A stretch of 64,000 bases of DNA from positions 186,001 to 250,000 of the forward strand of contig CAVOII010000012.1 in the NCBI GenBank assembly GCA_963696025.1. Reading direction: 5' to 3'. The notes below the pieces were generated by a model, which ran no database searches, had not been told where the DNA came from, and worked only from the letters and a program-made list of their open reading frames with translations. Shown in pieces: positions 21,304 to 29,708 of the stretch (within the stretch, counting starts at the first letter, position 1; each line of letters begins with the position of its first letter). A program made the translations under genes and the position numbers. This DNA is from JABCYV01 sp963696025. Its GTDB lineage: Bacteria > Acidobacteriota > Terriglobia > Terriglobales > Acidobacteriaceae.

Positions 21304-23208
21304 GTGAACTCGACAGTTAAAACTATTGTTTTCTGGCTGGTAATCGTCCTTTCCGCTTTCCTTCTGTGGGAGGTGGTGAGGGCCAGCAACTCCGGCCAAA
21401 AAGAGAAGCCAGTCAACTTTACTCAATTCCTCAATGATGTCGAACAGGGGAATGTGAAAGAGGTGACTATCACGGGCCAGGAGGTTACCGGCAAATACCG
21501 CAATGATAACTCCGGCTTTCACCTGACCGCTCCCGCCAATTATCCCGACATGATCAAGATGCTGAAGGATAAGGGCGTGACCATCAATATTCGGGATATC
21601 AACAGCGGTAGTTGGACCTGGCTGATAAACCTGGCTCCTTTGGCTCTGCTGGCTGCCCTGTGGTTCTTTATGATCCGGCAGATGCAGACCGGCGGGAATA
21701 AGGCCTTGTCGTTTGGCAAGAGCCGGGCGCGCCTACTCTCGATGCAGCAGAAGAAGGTTACGTTCAAAGACGTGGCCGGGGTAGACGAGGCCAAGGAAGA
21801 GCTGAAAGAGATCATAGAATTTCTGCGCGAAGCGCAGAAGTTCCAGAAGTTGGGTGGACGGATTCCAAAGGGCGTATTGCTCGTAGGCCCTCCAGGAACG
21901 GGTAAAACCCTGTTGGCGAGGGCCGTAGCCGGGGAAGCTAATGTACCTTTCTTCTCGATTTCAGGCTCTGACTTCGTGGAAATGTTTGTGGGGGTGGGTG
22001 CGAGCCGGGTACGTGATCTGTTCGAGCAGGGAAAGAAGAATGCTCCCTGCATCATCTTTATCGACGAAATCGATGCAGTGGGACGTCACCGCGGCGCTGG
22101 TTTAGGTGGGGGTCACGACGAGCGCGAACAAACCCTGAACCAACTGTTGGTGGAGATGGATGGGTTCGAGTCGAATGAAGGCGTCATTTTGATGGCAGCC
22201 ACCAATCGGCCGGACGTACTCGACCCGGCGCTGCTGCGTCCGGGTCGATTTGACCGGCGTGTGGTGGTGAGCCGTCCAGATGTGCGCGGACGCGAGGAGA
22301 TTTTGCGGGTGCATACGCGCAAGATTCCTCTGGCGGACGATGTGGATCTCTCGGTCCTGGCGCGCGGCACACCGGGATTCTCCGGAGCCGACCTCGCCAA
22401 CATGGTGAACGAAGCGGCACTGGCGGCGGCGCGGCAGAATCGTAAAGCCGTACTAATGTATGACTTTGAACTCGCCAAGGACAAGGTTTTGATGGGAGTG
22501 GAGCGCAAGTCGCTGCTGCTCACCGATGAAGAAAAGAAGAATACGGCTTTCCACGAAGCTGGGCATGCGCTGGTGGCTGCGAAGTTGCCCTATTCTGATC
22601 CGCTGCATAAAGTCACGATTATCCCGCGTGGCATGGCGTTGGGCGTCACCATGCAACTGCCCATCGACGATCGGCACAACTACTACAGAAACTATCTGGA
22701 GACTGAAATCGCGATCCTGATGGGCGGACGCCTGGCGGAGGAGATCTTTCTGAGCCAGATGAGCACCGGCGCCGGCAATGACATTGAGCGGGCCACCGAA
22801 CTGGCACGCAAGATGGTCTGCGAGTGGGGCATGAGTGATCTGGGTCCGTTGACTTTCGGCAAGAAGGAAGAGCAGATCTTTTTGGGCCGCGAAATTGCGC
22901 AGCACCGCGACTACAGCGAGGCTACGGCGGTAAAAATCGACGAAGAAGTGCGGCGGCTGGTGGGTCAGGGTTACAACACAGCAAAGCAAGTCTTGTCGCA
23001 AAACCAGGATCTGCTGGTCAAGATCGCCCACGCGCTGATCGAGCGAGAGGTGCTCGACGCCAATGAGATCAAGATGATCATCGACGGCAAGGAACTGCCC
23101 AAGCTGACTCCTCCTCCGAAGGGCGATGACGGAGTGCAGCAGGTGATCAAGCCTGATCTCCAGCCCGGGCGCGCGCCGAAGGGCGGAGAACGGCCGGCGC
23201 CCGCGTAA
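21304..23208 (+). CDS. ftsH: ATP-dependent zinc metalloprotease FtsH
   Basis: Membrane-anchored AAA+ protease, about 634 residues, that degrades misassembled membrane proteins and regulators. Two membrane helices (about 5-25 and 104-125) flank the external domain. The AAA module has GPPGTGKT (about 196), IIFIDEIDAVG and ATNRPDVLDPALLRPGRFDR; the protease zinc site is HEAGH (about 417). The GTG at 21304 has AGGAG seven bases upstream; a GTG at 21277 lacks one. The C-terminal tail is Pro/Gly-rich. Last gene of tilS-hpt-ftsH. Confidence 0.98.
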   Translation: MNSTVKTIVFWLVIVLSAFLLWEVVRASNSGQKEKPVNFTQFLNDVEQGNVKEVTITGQEVTGKYRNDNSGFHLTAPANYPDMIKMLKDKGVTINIRDINSGSWTWLINLAPLALLAALWFFMIRQMQTGGNKALSFGKSRARLLSMQQKKVTFKDVAGVDEAKEELKEIIEFLREAQKFQKLGGRIPKGVLLVGPPGTGKTLLARAVAGEANVPFFSISGSDFVEMFVGVGASRVRDLFEQGKKNAPCIIFIDEIDAVGRHRGAGLGGGHDEREQTLNQLLVEMDGFESNEGVILMAATNRPDVLDPALLRPGRFDRRVVVSRPDVRGREEILRVHTRKIPLADDVDLSVLARGTPGFSGADLANMVNEAALAAARQNRKAVLMYDFELAKDKVLMGVERKSLLLTDEEKKNTAFHEAGHALVAAKLPYSDPLHKVTIIPRGMALGVTMQLPIDDRHNYYRNYLETEIAILMGGRLAEEIFLSQMSTGAGNDIERATELARKMVCEWGMSDLGPLTFGKKEEQIFLGREIAQHRDYSEATAVKIDEEVRRLVGQGYNTAKQVLSQNQDLLVKIAHALIEREVLDANEIKMIIDGKELPKLTPPPKGDDGVQQVIKPDLQPGRAPKGGERPAPA

Positions 23209-23236
23209 CCTTGAGTTGGACATCGCGAACATTATC

Positions 23237-23266
23237 AGGGCGGCTAAAACGGCCGCCCTTAGTTTT
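23237..23266 (+). terminator. Intrinsic terminator after ftsH
   Basis: AGGGCGGC (23237-23244) pairs with GCCGCCCT (23252-23259), followed by TAGTTTT. Confidence 0.8.
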
Positions 23267-23276
23267 GGTGATTGTT

Positions 23277-23792
23277 ATGAGCCAAGTGCCAATCTGGTTT
23301 GAGCGAAAATTTGATTTTTCCTTTCCTTTCGAGCTATACCCCAACCTGTGTATACGATTGCGCGGTACTCCGGCGCGGCAGGAGGAAATCTTTCGTGGCT
23401 GTTCGCGTGAGGTGATGCTACGAAAGCCGGAGGGTAAATGGTCAGCTCAGGAAAACGCCGGACACTTACTGGATCTCGAGCCGCTGTGGCTGGCCCGCGT
23501 GGAAGAGTTTCTTTCGCAGGCAAGTAAACTCCGGACGGCGGATCTCAGCAATCAGAAGACTCATCAAGCGGACCATAATGCGAAACCGCTCTCCGAGATT
23601 CTGGCCGGTTTTCGCCAGCAACGGTTGAAGCTGATCGAACGTCTCCGAGAGCTTGATGCCGCACAATTTACCCGCACCGCCCTGCACCCGCGGCTGAAAA
23701 AGCCGATGCGGCTGGTGGATCACCTTTATTTTGTCGCGGAACACGATGACCATCACCTCGCCCGAATCTGGGAACTGGTGCATACCGGGTGA
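23277..23792 (+). CDS. DinB-like four-helix metalloprotein
   Basis: About 171 residues of the DinB/YfiT-like superfamily. WSAQENAGHLLDLEPLWLAR supplies the first His and DHLYFVAEHDDHHLARIWEL the two further His of the metal site. Members include thiol-dependent transferases and damage-induced proteins of unknown activity. The ATG at 23277 begins MSQVPIWFERKFDF; the frame is open further upstream into the terminator, which argues against an earlier start. Confidence 0.82.
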   Translation: MSQVPIWFERKFDFSFPFELYPNLCIRLRGTPARQEEIFRGCSREVMLRKPEGKWSAQENAGHLLDLEPLWLARVEEFLSQASKLRTADLSNQKTHQADHNAKPLSEILAGFRQQRLKLIERLRELDAAQFTRTALHPRLKKPMRLVDHLYFVAEHDDHHLARIWELVHTG

Positions 23793-23809
23793 TCGCTTCG
23801 CAACAGTGA

Positions 23810-24973
23810 TCAGGTCGCAACCATGATCGGCGGTTTTGCAGGCGGCAGCGCTTCACCAATCTCAACGGCCGGAACTCCAGCGGCATGCAAGGCCAACGCG
23901 AGTTCGTCAGCGCCTTTGGGCGTCACCGAGATCAGTAGGCCGCCAGCGGTTTGTGGGTCGAAGAGTATGGTCTTAATGTCCTCGGCAATTCCTTCCTCAT
24001 AGTCCACCATGCATTCGGCGAACTCGCGATTTGCTTTCAAACCACCCGGAATGTGGCCGGCGCGGACACAATCCAGCGCGCCTTCGAGCAGCGGAATGCG
24101 GCTGGCGTATAGGCGCAGGGAAACATTCGAGGCAAGCGCCATTTCACGGGCGTGTCCGATGAGGCCGAAGCCGGTAACGTCGGTGAGGGCATGGACAGAG
24201 AAACGGTCGTTGGTCCCTTCGCTCCGCTCAGGGCGGGCTAAAGGCGGTCGTTGGTCGTTGGCAAAATTTCCCGAGCCGCGCTCGGTTTGAATGGGGCGGA
24301 GCCCCTTCCCTACACGATCGGTGCTAATGACTTCGGCTGCTGCCTTGTTCAACGTTGTCATCGAAGCGACCGCCGCGTCGATCCAGGATTGCCTGGCAAC
24401 TCCTTTCTTGATGGCGGTGGAGATCACACCGGTGCCGAGTGCTTTGGTGAACAGCAGGCGATCTCCCGGCTTGGCGCCGCCGTTCGTGAGAACTCTGTTG
24501 GGATCAATCAGGCCGGCGACGGAGTATCCAAATTTGGTTTCGTCGTCGCGGATGCTGTGTCCGCCGACAACCGTGCAGGACGCTTCCATCATTTTGGAGA
24601 GTCCCCCGGCCAGGATGCGCTCCAGGATGGCGAGATCGCCTTTCTCCGGGAAGCAGACCAAGGCGAGAGCGGTGAGCGCACGGCCACCCATGGCGTAAAC
24701 ATCACTGAGTGCGTTGGTAGCGGCGATCTGGCCGAAAGTGTAAGGGTCGTCCACGATCGGCGTGAAGAAATCGACGGTTTGCACCAGCGCGGTGTCAGGG
24801 CCGATTCGATACACGCCGGCGTCGTCGGCGTGATCGAAGCCGACCAGGACATTGGGGTCATATTGCCGGGCTAATTTCCCAAGCACTGTGTCCAGCGCCG
24901 CCGGACTCAGCTTGGATGCTCAACCCGCGGCTTTCACCGACTCCGTCAGGCGGAATGGCTTTACTTCGGGCAT
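23810..24973 (-). CDS. selD: Selenide, water dikinase SelD, predicted selenoprotein (UGA = Sec18)
   Basis: Makes selenophosphate, the selenium donor for selenocysteine. From the ATG at 24973 the frame reads MPEVKPFRLTESVKAAG, then TGA at 24922-24920, then ASKLSPAALDTVLGKLARQY. In SelD this spot is the catalytic Cys or Sec, followed three residues later by an essential Lys (here Sec18-x-x-Lys21), so the TGA is read as selenocysteine. A hairpin directly follows (24915-24879). Further motifs: DDAGVY, QTVDFFTPIVDDPYTFG, ATNALSDVYAMGG, CTVVGGHSI, LTDVTGFGLIGHA. Residues about 219-257 (GKGLRPIQTERGS ... ARPERSEGTNDR) are a repeat-derived insert before VHALTDVTG. 387 residues, about 35 more than usual. 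Confidence 0.93.
24200..24310. repeat. Repeat-derived insert inside selD
   Basis: Combines family A (GGTCCCTTCGCTCCGCTCAG) with GGTCGTTGGTCGTTGG words shared with the mnmG insert, and a GGGGCGGAGCCCC palindrome near 24293-24305. The reading frame is kept. Confidence 0.8.
24879..24922 (-). promoter_or_regulatory. SECIS-like hairpin at the selD UGA
   Basis: Four bases after UGA, CCAAGC (24915-24910) pairs with GCTTGG (24884-24879); inside, GTCC (24906-24903) pairs with GGAC (24893-24890) around the loop GGCGGCGCT. The apical loop begins 17 bases after UGA, inside the range of bacterial SECIS elements bound by SelB. Pairing was found by eye. Confidence 0.65.
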
Positions 24974-25057
24974 GAGAACATTGTACCGGGTGAAGCGAGA
25001 ACATCGGTCGCGGGAACAGTGAGCCTGATAATTTCGTGACATCGAGCAGAGGTTCAG

Positions 25058-25972
25058 ATGCGCCGCTCCATCTACGTTGTGAGCATCCTTCTGGGTGTAG
25101 CGCCGGTAGCCGCTGCGATCGCGGGAATGTGGCTTGGTTCCGGAATTCTCCGCCCGATGAACCTAAACCCTGATCGCCGACAGCAGGCAGCTGAAATGCT
25201 GGAGCGAACCGGCGCCAGCAAGGAAAACTTTGACGTGCAGGGCCCGGATGGAGTCTTGCTCCGCGGCTGGAAGGTTCGCCCCATAGCTCCGAATGATGAC
25301 TGGGTAGTGCTTTTTCACGGCGTTTCCGACAATCGGACGGGCGTGCTGGGTGCCGCTGAATTCTTGCTGCGTCATCATTTTGGTCTGGTGATGATGGACG
25401 CGCGGGCGCATGGAAGAAGTGGGGGAGAAATCGCGACCTATGGCTGGAAGGAGCGCTTTGATACGGTCGCCATCACCGATGCGCTCTGTTCGACTGAAAC
25501 AGTACGCCATTTGTTCGCGTTCGGAGTTTCCATGGGTGGCACGATAGCTCTGCAATCCGCAGCCGTTGAGGCAAGAATCGAAGCCGTGGTCGCTGAAGCA
25601 AGGTTCGCCAGCCTTCGGGAGGTCTCCTATGATTATGCTGGCCTCCAGGTTAGCCCCTTACTTGGTAAGACACTCCTAAGGCCTGCTGTCTTCTTTGCGA
25701 TGCGTACGGCAGCACGGTCCGGACATTTCGATCCAGATGATGTTTCTCCTGAAAGAGCCGTATCTTATCGCCGATTTGCTGTTTTACTTATCTGCGGAAC
25801 CAGAGATCGTACGATTCCCTGTCGTCATGTTCAAGACATCTACCGCGCGGCAATAGGACTCAAGCAATTGTGGATTGTTGAAGGAGCGGAACATGCCGCC
25901 GCACTTGGACAAATGCCACGCGAGTATGAAGACCATGTCACGCGATTTTTCGAGAGCATGATTGAACCATGA
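25058..25972 (+). CDS. Alpha/beta hydrolase, membrane-anchored
   Basis: 304 residues with an N-terminal membrane helix (VVSILLGVAPVAAAIAGMWL) and an alpha/beta hydrolase domain. Oxyanion region VVLFHGVSDNRTG, nucleophile elbow GVSMGG, acid ICGTRDRTIP and base GAEHAA give Ser-Asp-His. MMDARAHGRSGG is typical of BAAT/YqkD-like hydrolases. The substrate is unknown. The last bases run up to the convergent gene at 25992. Confidence 0.85.
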   Translation: MRRSIYVVSILLGVAPVAAAIAGMWLGSGILRPMNLNPDRRQQAAEMLERTGASKENFDVQGPDGVLLRGWKVRPIAPNDDWVVLFHGVSDNRTGVLGAAEFLLRHHFGLVMMDARAHGRSGGEIATYGWKERFDTVAITDALCSTETVRHLFAFGVSMGGTIALQSAAVEARIEAVVAEARFASLREVSYDYAGLQVSPLLGKTLLRPAVFFAMRTAARSGHFDPDDVSPERAVSYRRFAVLLICGTRDRTIPCRHVQDIYRAAIGLKQLWIVEGAEHAAALGQMPREYEDHVTRFFESMIEP

Positions 25973-25991
25973 CCAGTCAGGTGCTCCGGCG

Positions 25992-26495
25992 TCACTTCAC
26001 AGAGACGTCGGTTACTTGCAGCTCGGGATATTCGTGGCTCCAGTCATTGCTGACGTGTTCGAAGGTAAGCCGGAACTGGCGGCTCTGGCCCGGCGCCAAC
26101 CGGGATACGCTGAGATCGACAGTGTCGGGGTACGGCCCGCTGGTCTGGAGAACATTAATTGGTACGTCTTCGGACTGTGCGACCTGGCCCAGAGAGTCCT
26201 TAAAATTGACGTGGACCATAGCGTGCGTGACGGTCTTGTCGCCCGTGTTGGTAACGGTGCCGTCCAAATAGGTGACGGTGGCGCCGACGAAGTTTTCCGC
26301 GGCACTCATCTTCAGATTGGAGAGCTTTAGATCGCCAGCGTAGGGGTGCGGCGCGCTGAGGTCTTTGGGCGGGTTGCGCGACAGCAGGGCCAAAATGCCA
26401 ACCACGACGACCACCAGGGTGACCCCCAGCAGGATGGGACGCCAGCGGGAGTCGGATGATTCCGTTGAAGGAGAAGGCTCGATCAACCCGCCCAT
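25992..26495 (-). CDS. Single-pass membrane protein, DUF2393-like
   Basis: 167 residues: a polar start, one membrane helix (PILLGVTLVVVVVGILALLS, about 20-39) and an external beta-rich domain (YLDGTVTNTGDKTVTHAMVH; GPYPDTVDLSVSRLAPGQSR) of the immunoglobulin-like FxLYD/DUF2393 type. No catalytic residues are seen. It stands between convergent and divergent units and probably forms its own transcript. Confidence 0.7.
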   Translation of the reverse strand: MGGLIEPSPSTESSDSRWRPILLGVTLVVVVVGILALLSRNPPKDLSAPHPYAGDLKLSNLKMSAAENFVGATVTYLDGTVTNTGDKTVTHAMVHVNFKDSLGQVAQSEDVPINVLQTSGPYPDTVDLSVSRLAPGQSRQFRLTFEHVSNDWSHEYPELQVTDVSVK

Positions 26496-26640
26496 GGGGG
26501 GATTGTACTACCGGTCAGGAATAGACGGCTTCTCATCACGGAGGCACAGAGTCACAGAGACAAATATTTCAGATCGAAGAATTCAGATTGCAGATTTCGC
26601 ATTCAATCTAAAATCTTAAACTCAAGAATCTGAAATGTCA
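26496..26640. repeat. Family D ATCTGAAAT-type repeats
   Basis: 26562-26636 contains TTCAGATCGAAGAATTCAGA, TTGCAGATTTCGCATTC and AATCTGAAATG in tandem. Related words flank tldE on its other side (28030-28130). Confidence 0.55.
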
Positions 26641-28029
26641 TCACTCTCCGCCCACTGTTAGTCCGTCAATACGGATTGTCGGGCAGGCTACGGAGCCACG
26701 GAATTCCAAGTCGTTTCCGATCTCAGAGATATTGAAGAAGATCTCTTTCAAGTTCCCGGCCACGGTGATCTCTTCGACTGGGTAAGCGAATTCTCCGCCG
26801 GAAATCCAGAGACCGGAAGCGCCGCGGGAATAGTCGCCGGTGACCAGGTTCGCGCCGTGACCGAGAAATTCGGTGACGTAAAGGCCTTGAGGAATCGCAG
26901 CGATGATTTCTTGGGGCGTCTTCGTGCCCGGCTGCAAAAAATAATTGCCGGGACCAATGCCCGGAGTGCCGGCCAGTCCGCGAGCAGCGTTGGCGGTGGT
27001 CTGGAGTCCGAGCTTTTTTGCGGTGTAGGCATTCAGCAAATAGGATTTGAGCACACCGTTCTCAATCACCACCGTTCGCCTGGTGGGAACACCTTCGCCA
27101 TCGAAGGGACTGGTGCCGAAACCGCCGGGCATGGTGCCATCATCGATCACGTTGACGCTGTCTCCGGCAATTTGTTGGCCCAGTTTTCCTGCGAGGAAGG
27201 AAGCGCCACGATAGACGGAGTCTCCATTCACGCCTTCGAAAATGTGGTCGAGGATGGAGTTGGCCACCATGGGATCGAGCACGATCGGGACTTGTACGGT
27301 CTTCACCTTGCGGGCGCCGAGACGACGCAGCGTACGCTGAGCGGCGACTTGTCCAACATGCTCGGGAGATTCGAGACGACTGAGACTGCGAGCAACCGAA
27401 AACCAGTAGTCGCGCTGCATGGCACCGTTGTCGGTTTGCGCGATGGGCACGGCAGCGATGGAGCAATAAGAGCGGCGATATTCACCGACAAAACCGTGCG
27501 AGTTGGCCATGACTCTGTGGCCGGTGGCGGCGTCGAATGAGCCACCCTCGGAGTTCTTGATGCGGGGATCGTAATCGAGCGCTGCCTTCTCGCTGCGACG
27601 CGCGTAGCTGATGCGTTCTTCTCCGGGAAGCGAGTAGACATCGGCGGAGTAGAGATCGAGGTCGCCGTTAATGGCGCCAAGTTGCGATGGCTCGGGAATT
27701 CCGGAGAATGGATCTTCGGAAGTAACCTTGGCGAGCTCAAGAGCGGATTTCAGCATGCGATCGAGGCTGGCGGGGGAAAAGTCGCTTGAGTACGTGCTGG
27801 CCGCGCGCTGGCCATTAAAGACGCGCACCCCGATGGCTTTGGAGCCGGATTCTTTCAGGGTTTCGACCTGGCCCAGACGGACAAGGGTAGAGAACTCGTC
27901 GCCTTCGCGGACCACGCATTCGGCAGCCGTGGCGCCGCCGTTCATGGCCCGGCGGACGATGTCCTGAGCGAGATCGCGAAGGTCGGTTTCGACTTTTTGG
28001 ATTTGAGGTTCTAACTGAGTTTCAGACAT
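26641..28029 (-). CDS. tldE: TldE/PmbA-type metalloprotease subunit
   Basis: 462 residues of the TldD/PmbA family, the non-catalytic partner in the TldD-TldE protease that trims peptides such as microcin B17 and other modified peptides. It lacks HExxxH, as expected for TldE. Hallmarks: GSKAIGVRVFNGQRAASTYS, VQVPIVLDPMVANSILDHIF, SPFDGEGVPTRRTVVIENGV, GNYFLQPGTKTPQEIIAAIP, ASGLWISGGEFAYPVEEITV. It lies 104 bases after tldD on the same strand. Confidence 0.93.
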   Translation of the reverse strand: MSETQLEPQIQKVETDLRDLAQDIVRRAMNGGATAAECVVREGDEFSTLVRLGQVETLKESGSKAIGVRVFNGQRAASTYSSDFSPASLDRMLKSALELAKVTSEDPFSGIPEPSQLGAINGDLDLYSADVYSLPGEERISYARRSEKAALDYDPRIKNSEGGSFDAATGHRVMANSHGFVGEYRRSYCSIAAVPIAQTDNGAMQRDYWFSVARSLSRLESPEHVGQVAAQRTLRRLGARKVKTVQVPIVLDPMVANSILDHIFEGVNGDSVYRGASFLAGKLGQQIAGDSVNVIDDGTMPGGFGTSPFDGEGVPTRRTVVIENGVLKSYLLNAYTAKKLGLQTTANAARGLAGTPGIGPGNYFLQPGTKTPQEIIAAIPQGLYVTEFLGHGANLVTGDYSRGASGLWISGGEFAYPVEEITVAGNLKEIFFNISEIGNDLEFRGSVACPTIRIDGLTVGGE

Positions 28030-28133
28030 AGAAAAATCAATTTCAGATTTTTGATTTTAGATTTCAGATTAAAAGAACAGCTCGCCGGTCGGCGGTTTTA
28101 TTCTGCAATCTAAAATCTTCGATCTGAATTGTT
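28030..28133. repeat. tldD-tldE spacer with family D words
   Basis: TTTCAGATTTTTGATTTTAG, ATTTCAGATT and CAATCTAAAATC repeat within 104 bases. No terminator hairpin is clear, so the two genes may still be cotranscribed. Confidence 0.5.
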
Positions 28134-29585
28134 TTACTGCATGAAGCCACCGACATCTTTCTTTGCCGTTCCACCTACGGTGAGGCGATCGACTTTGATC
28201 GTCGGAATGCCCACGCCGACCGGGACCGCCTGGCCATCCTTGCCGCACGTGCCGACTCCTTCATCCAGTTTCAAATCGTTGCCCACCATGGAAACGCGTG
28301 TCAGAACGTCGGGGCCGTTGCCAATCAGTGTGGCGCCTTTAATCGGGGCAGTGATCTTTCCGTCCTCGATCAGATAAGCCTCGGAGGCGGAAAATACGAA
28401 CTTACCATTAGTGATGTCGACTTGGCCGCCACCGAAATTCACAGCGTAGACACCGCGCTTGACGGAATGAATGATGTCCTGAGGATCATCCTGACCGGCG
28501 AGCATGTAGGTGTTGGTCATGCGGGGCATAGGAATATGTTCGTAACTCTCGCGGCGACCGTTGCCGGTATCGGAGACTCCCATCAGACGGGCGGAAAGCT
28601 TGTCGCTCAAATATCCCTTCAGAATTCCGTTTTCGATGAGCACAGTTTCCTGGGTGGGTTGACCTTCATCGTCCACATTGAGCGAACCGCGCCGCCAGGG
28701 CATGGTGCCGTTGTCTACGACCGTACACTTCTCGCTGGCAACGCGCTTGCCGATCAGGCCGGCGAAGGCAGAAGTTTGCTTGCGATTGAAGTCAGCCTCC
28801 AGGCCGTGGCCAACTGCTTCATGCAGGAGCACACCTGGCCAGCCAGGGCCGAGGACAACTTCCATTTCACCGGCGGGGGCTTCGCGGGCATCGAGCTGCA
28901 AGAGGGCTTGACGGGCAGATTCTTTGGCAAAGAATTCAGGAGTCTTCTCGCCAAAAAAGAAATCGAGCGCGACGCGTCCACCGCCGCCGGAGCTGCCGCG
29001 GGCGGAATTGCTGTCAGTCTTCGCGATACAGGAGACGTTCATCCGAGCCAGAGGTTGCGAATCCTCGGCGAAAGTGCCATCGGAACCAACTACTAGAATG
29101 TTGCGGAGTTCATCCGCGTAGCTGGCGCGAACTTCCTTAATACGCGGATCGTAGGCGCGCGCGGATTGGTCGGCGCGCATCGCCAGCTCGACCTTGGCGG
29201 TGATCTCGGCATCCACCGAGGGGAGCGTGACCGGATACAGGCTTCGCGCCGTCTTTTCCTGGAAGCCAACACTTGGAGTCTTGGCTGGGCCGCTCGCAAT
29301 CAGCGCAGCTGTGCGGGCCGCATGCAGGATGCGCTCGGGAGCAAGATCGTCGGTGTAAGCGTATCCGGTGCGTTCGCCGGAGATGACCCGAACCCCGCAG
29401 CCAGCAGAAATTCCCTGCGAGGCAGATTTCACCATGGACTCATCCACCATCAGCGAAGTGGAGGAAAGATACTCAAAATAAAGGTCGGCGTAGTCTCCGC
29501 CGGCGGAGAGAGCGGCTGTCAGGTAATGTTCGAGATCGCGTTCAGTCAGGCCGTAGTGATCGAAGAAGAATCTATTTTTATCCAC
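28134..29585 (-). CDS. tldD: TldD metalloprotease
   Basis: Catalytic subunit of the TldD-TldE protease, 483 residues. The zinc site HEAVGH is in LLHEAVGHGLEADFNRK (about 253-269). Other family blocks: GCGVRVISGERTGYAYTDDL, KCTVVDNGTMPWRRGSLNVD, DEGQPTQETVLIENGILKGY, RMTNTYMLAGQDDPQDIIHS, FVFSASEAYLIEDGKITAPI. First gene of the tldD-tldE pair. It lies in a cytoplasmic complex; the peptide substrate here is unknown. Confidence 0.96.
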   Translation of the reverse strand: MDKNRFFFDHYGLTERDLEHYLTAALSAGGDYADLYFEYLSSTSLMVDESMVKSASQGISAGCGVRVISGERTGYAYTDDLAPERILHAARTAALIASGPAKTPSVGFQEKTARSLYPVTLPSVDAEITAKVELAMRADQSARAYDPRIKEVRASYADELRNILVVGSDGTFAEDSQPLARMNVSCIAKTDSNSARGSSGGGGRVALDFFFGEKTPEFFAKESARQALLQLDAREAPAGEMEVVLGPGWPGVLLHEAVGHGLEADFNRKQTSAFAGLIGKRVASEKCTVVDNGTMPWRRGSLNVDDEGQPTQETVLIENGILKGYLSDKLSARLMGVSDTGNGRRESYEHIPMPRMTNTYMLAGQDDPQDIIHSVKRGVYAVNFGGGQVDITNGKFVFSASEAYLIEDGKITAPIKGATLIGNGPDVLTRVSMVGNDLKLDEGVGTCGKDGQAVPVGVGIPTIKVDRLTVGGTAKKDVGGFMQ

Positions 29586-29708
29586 GTGAATTAGATGACG
29601 CTAGGCTGGGAAAAGCTCCCAGCGGTTGTGCTCATTATCCCATACCGGTGCGAACCGTCGAGCTTCCTTTCGACAGGACGGGCGAGGACGCCCGTCCCCA
29701 CATGAGTC
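29586..29708. repeat. GTCCCCAC/GACGGGCG element (family C)
   Basis: GGACGGGCGAGGACGCCCGTCC then CCACATGAG at 29677-29705 is a palindromic copy of the family also seen at 33096-33170 and 45942-45990. Confidence 0.55.
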
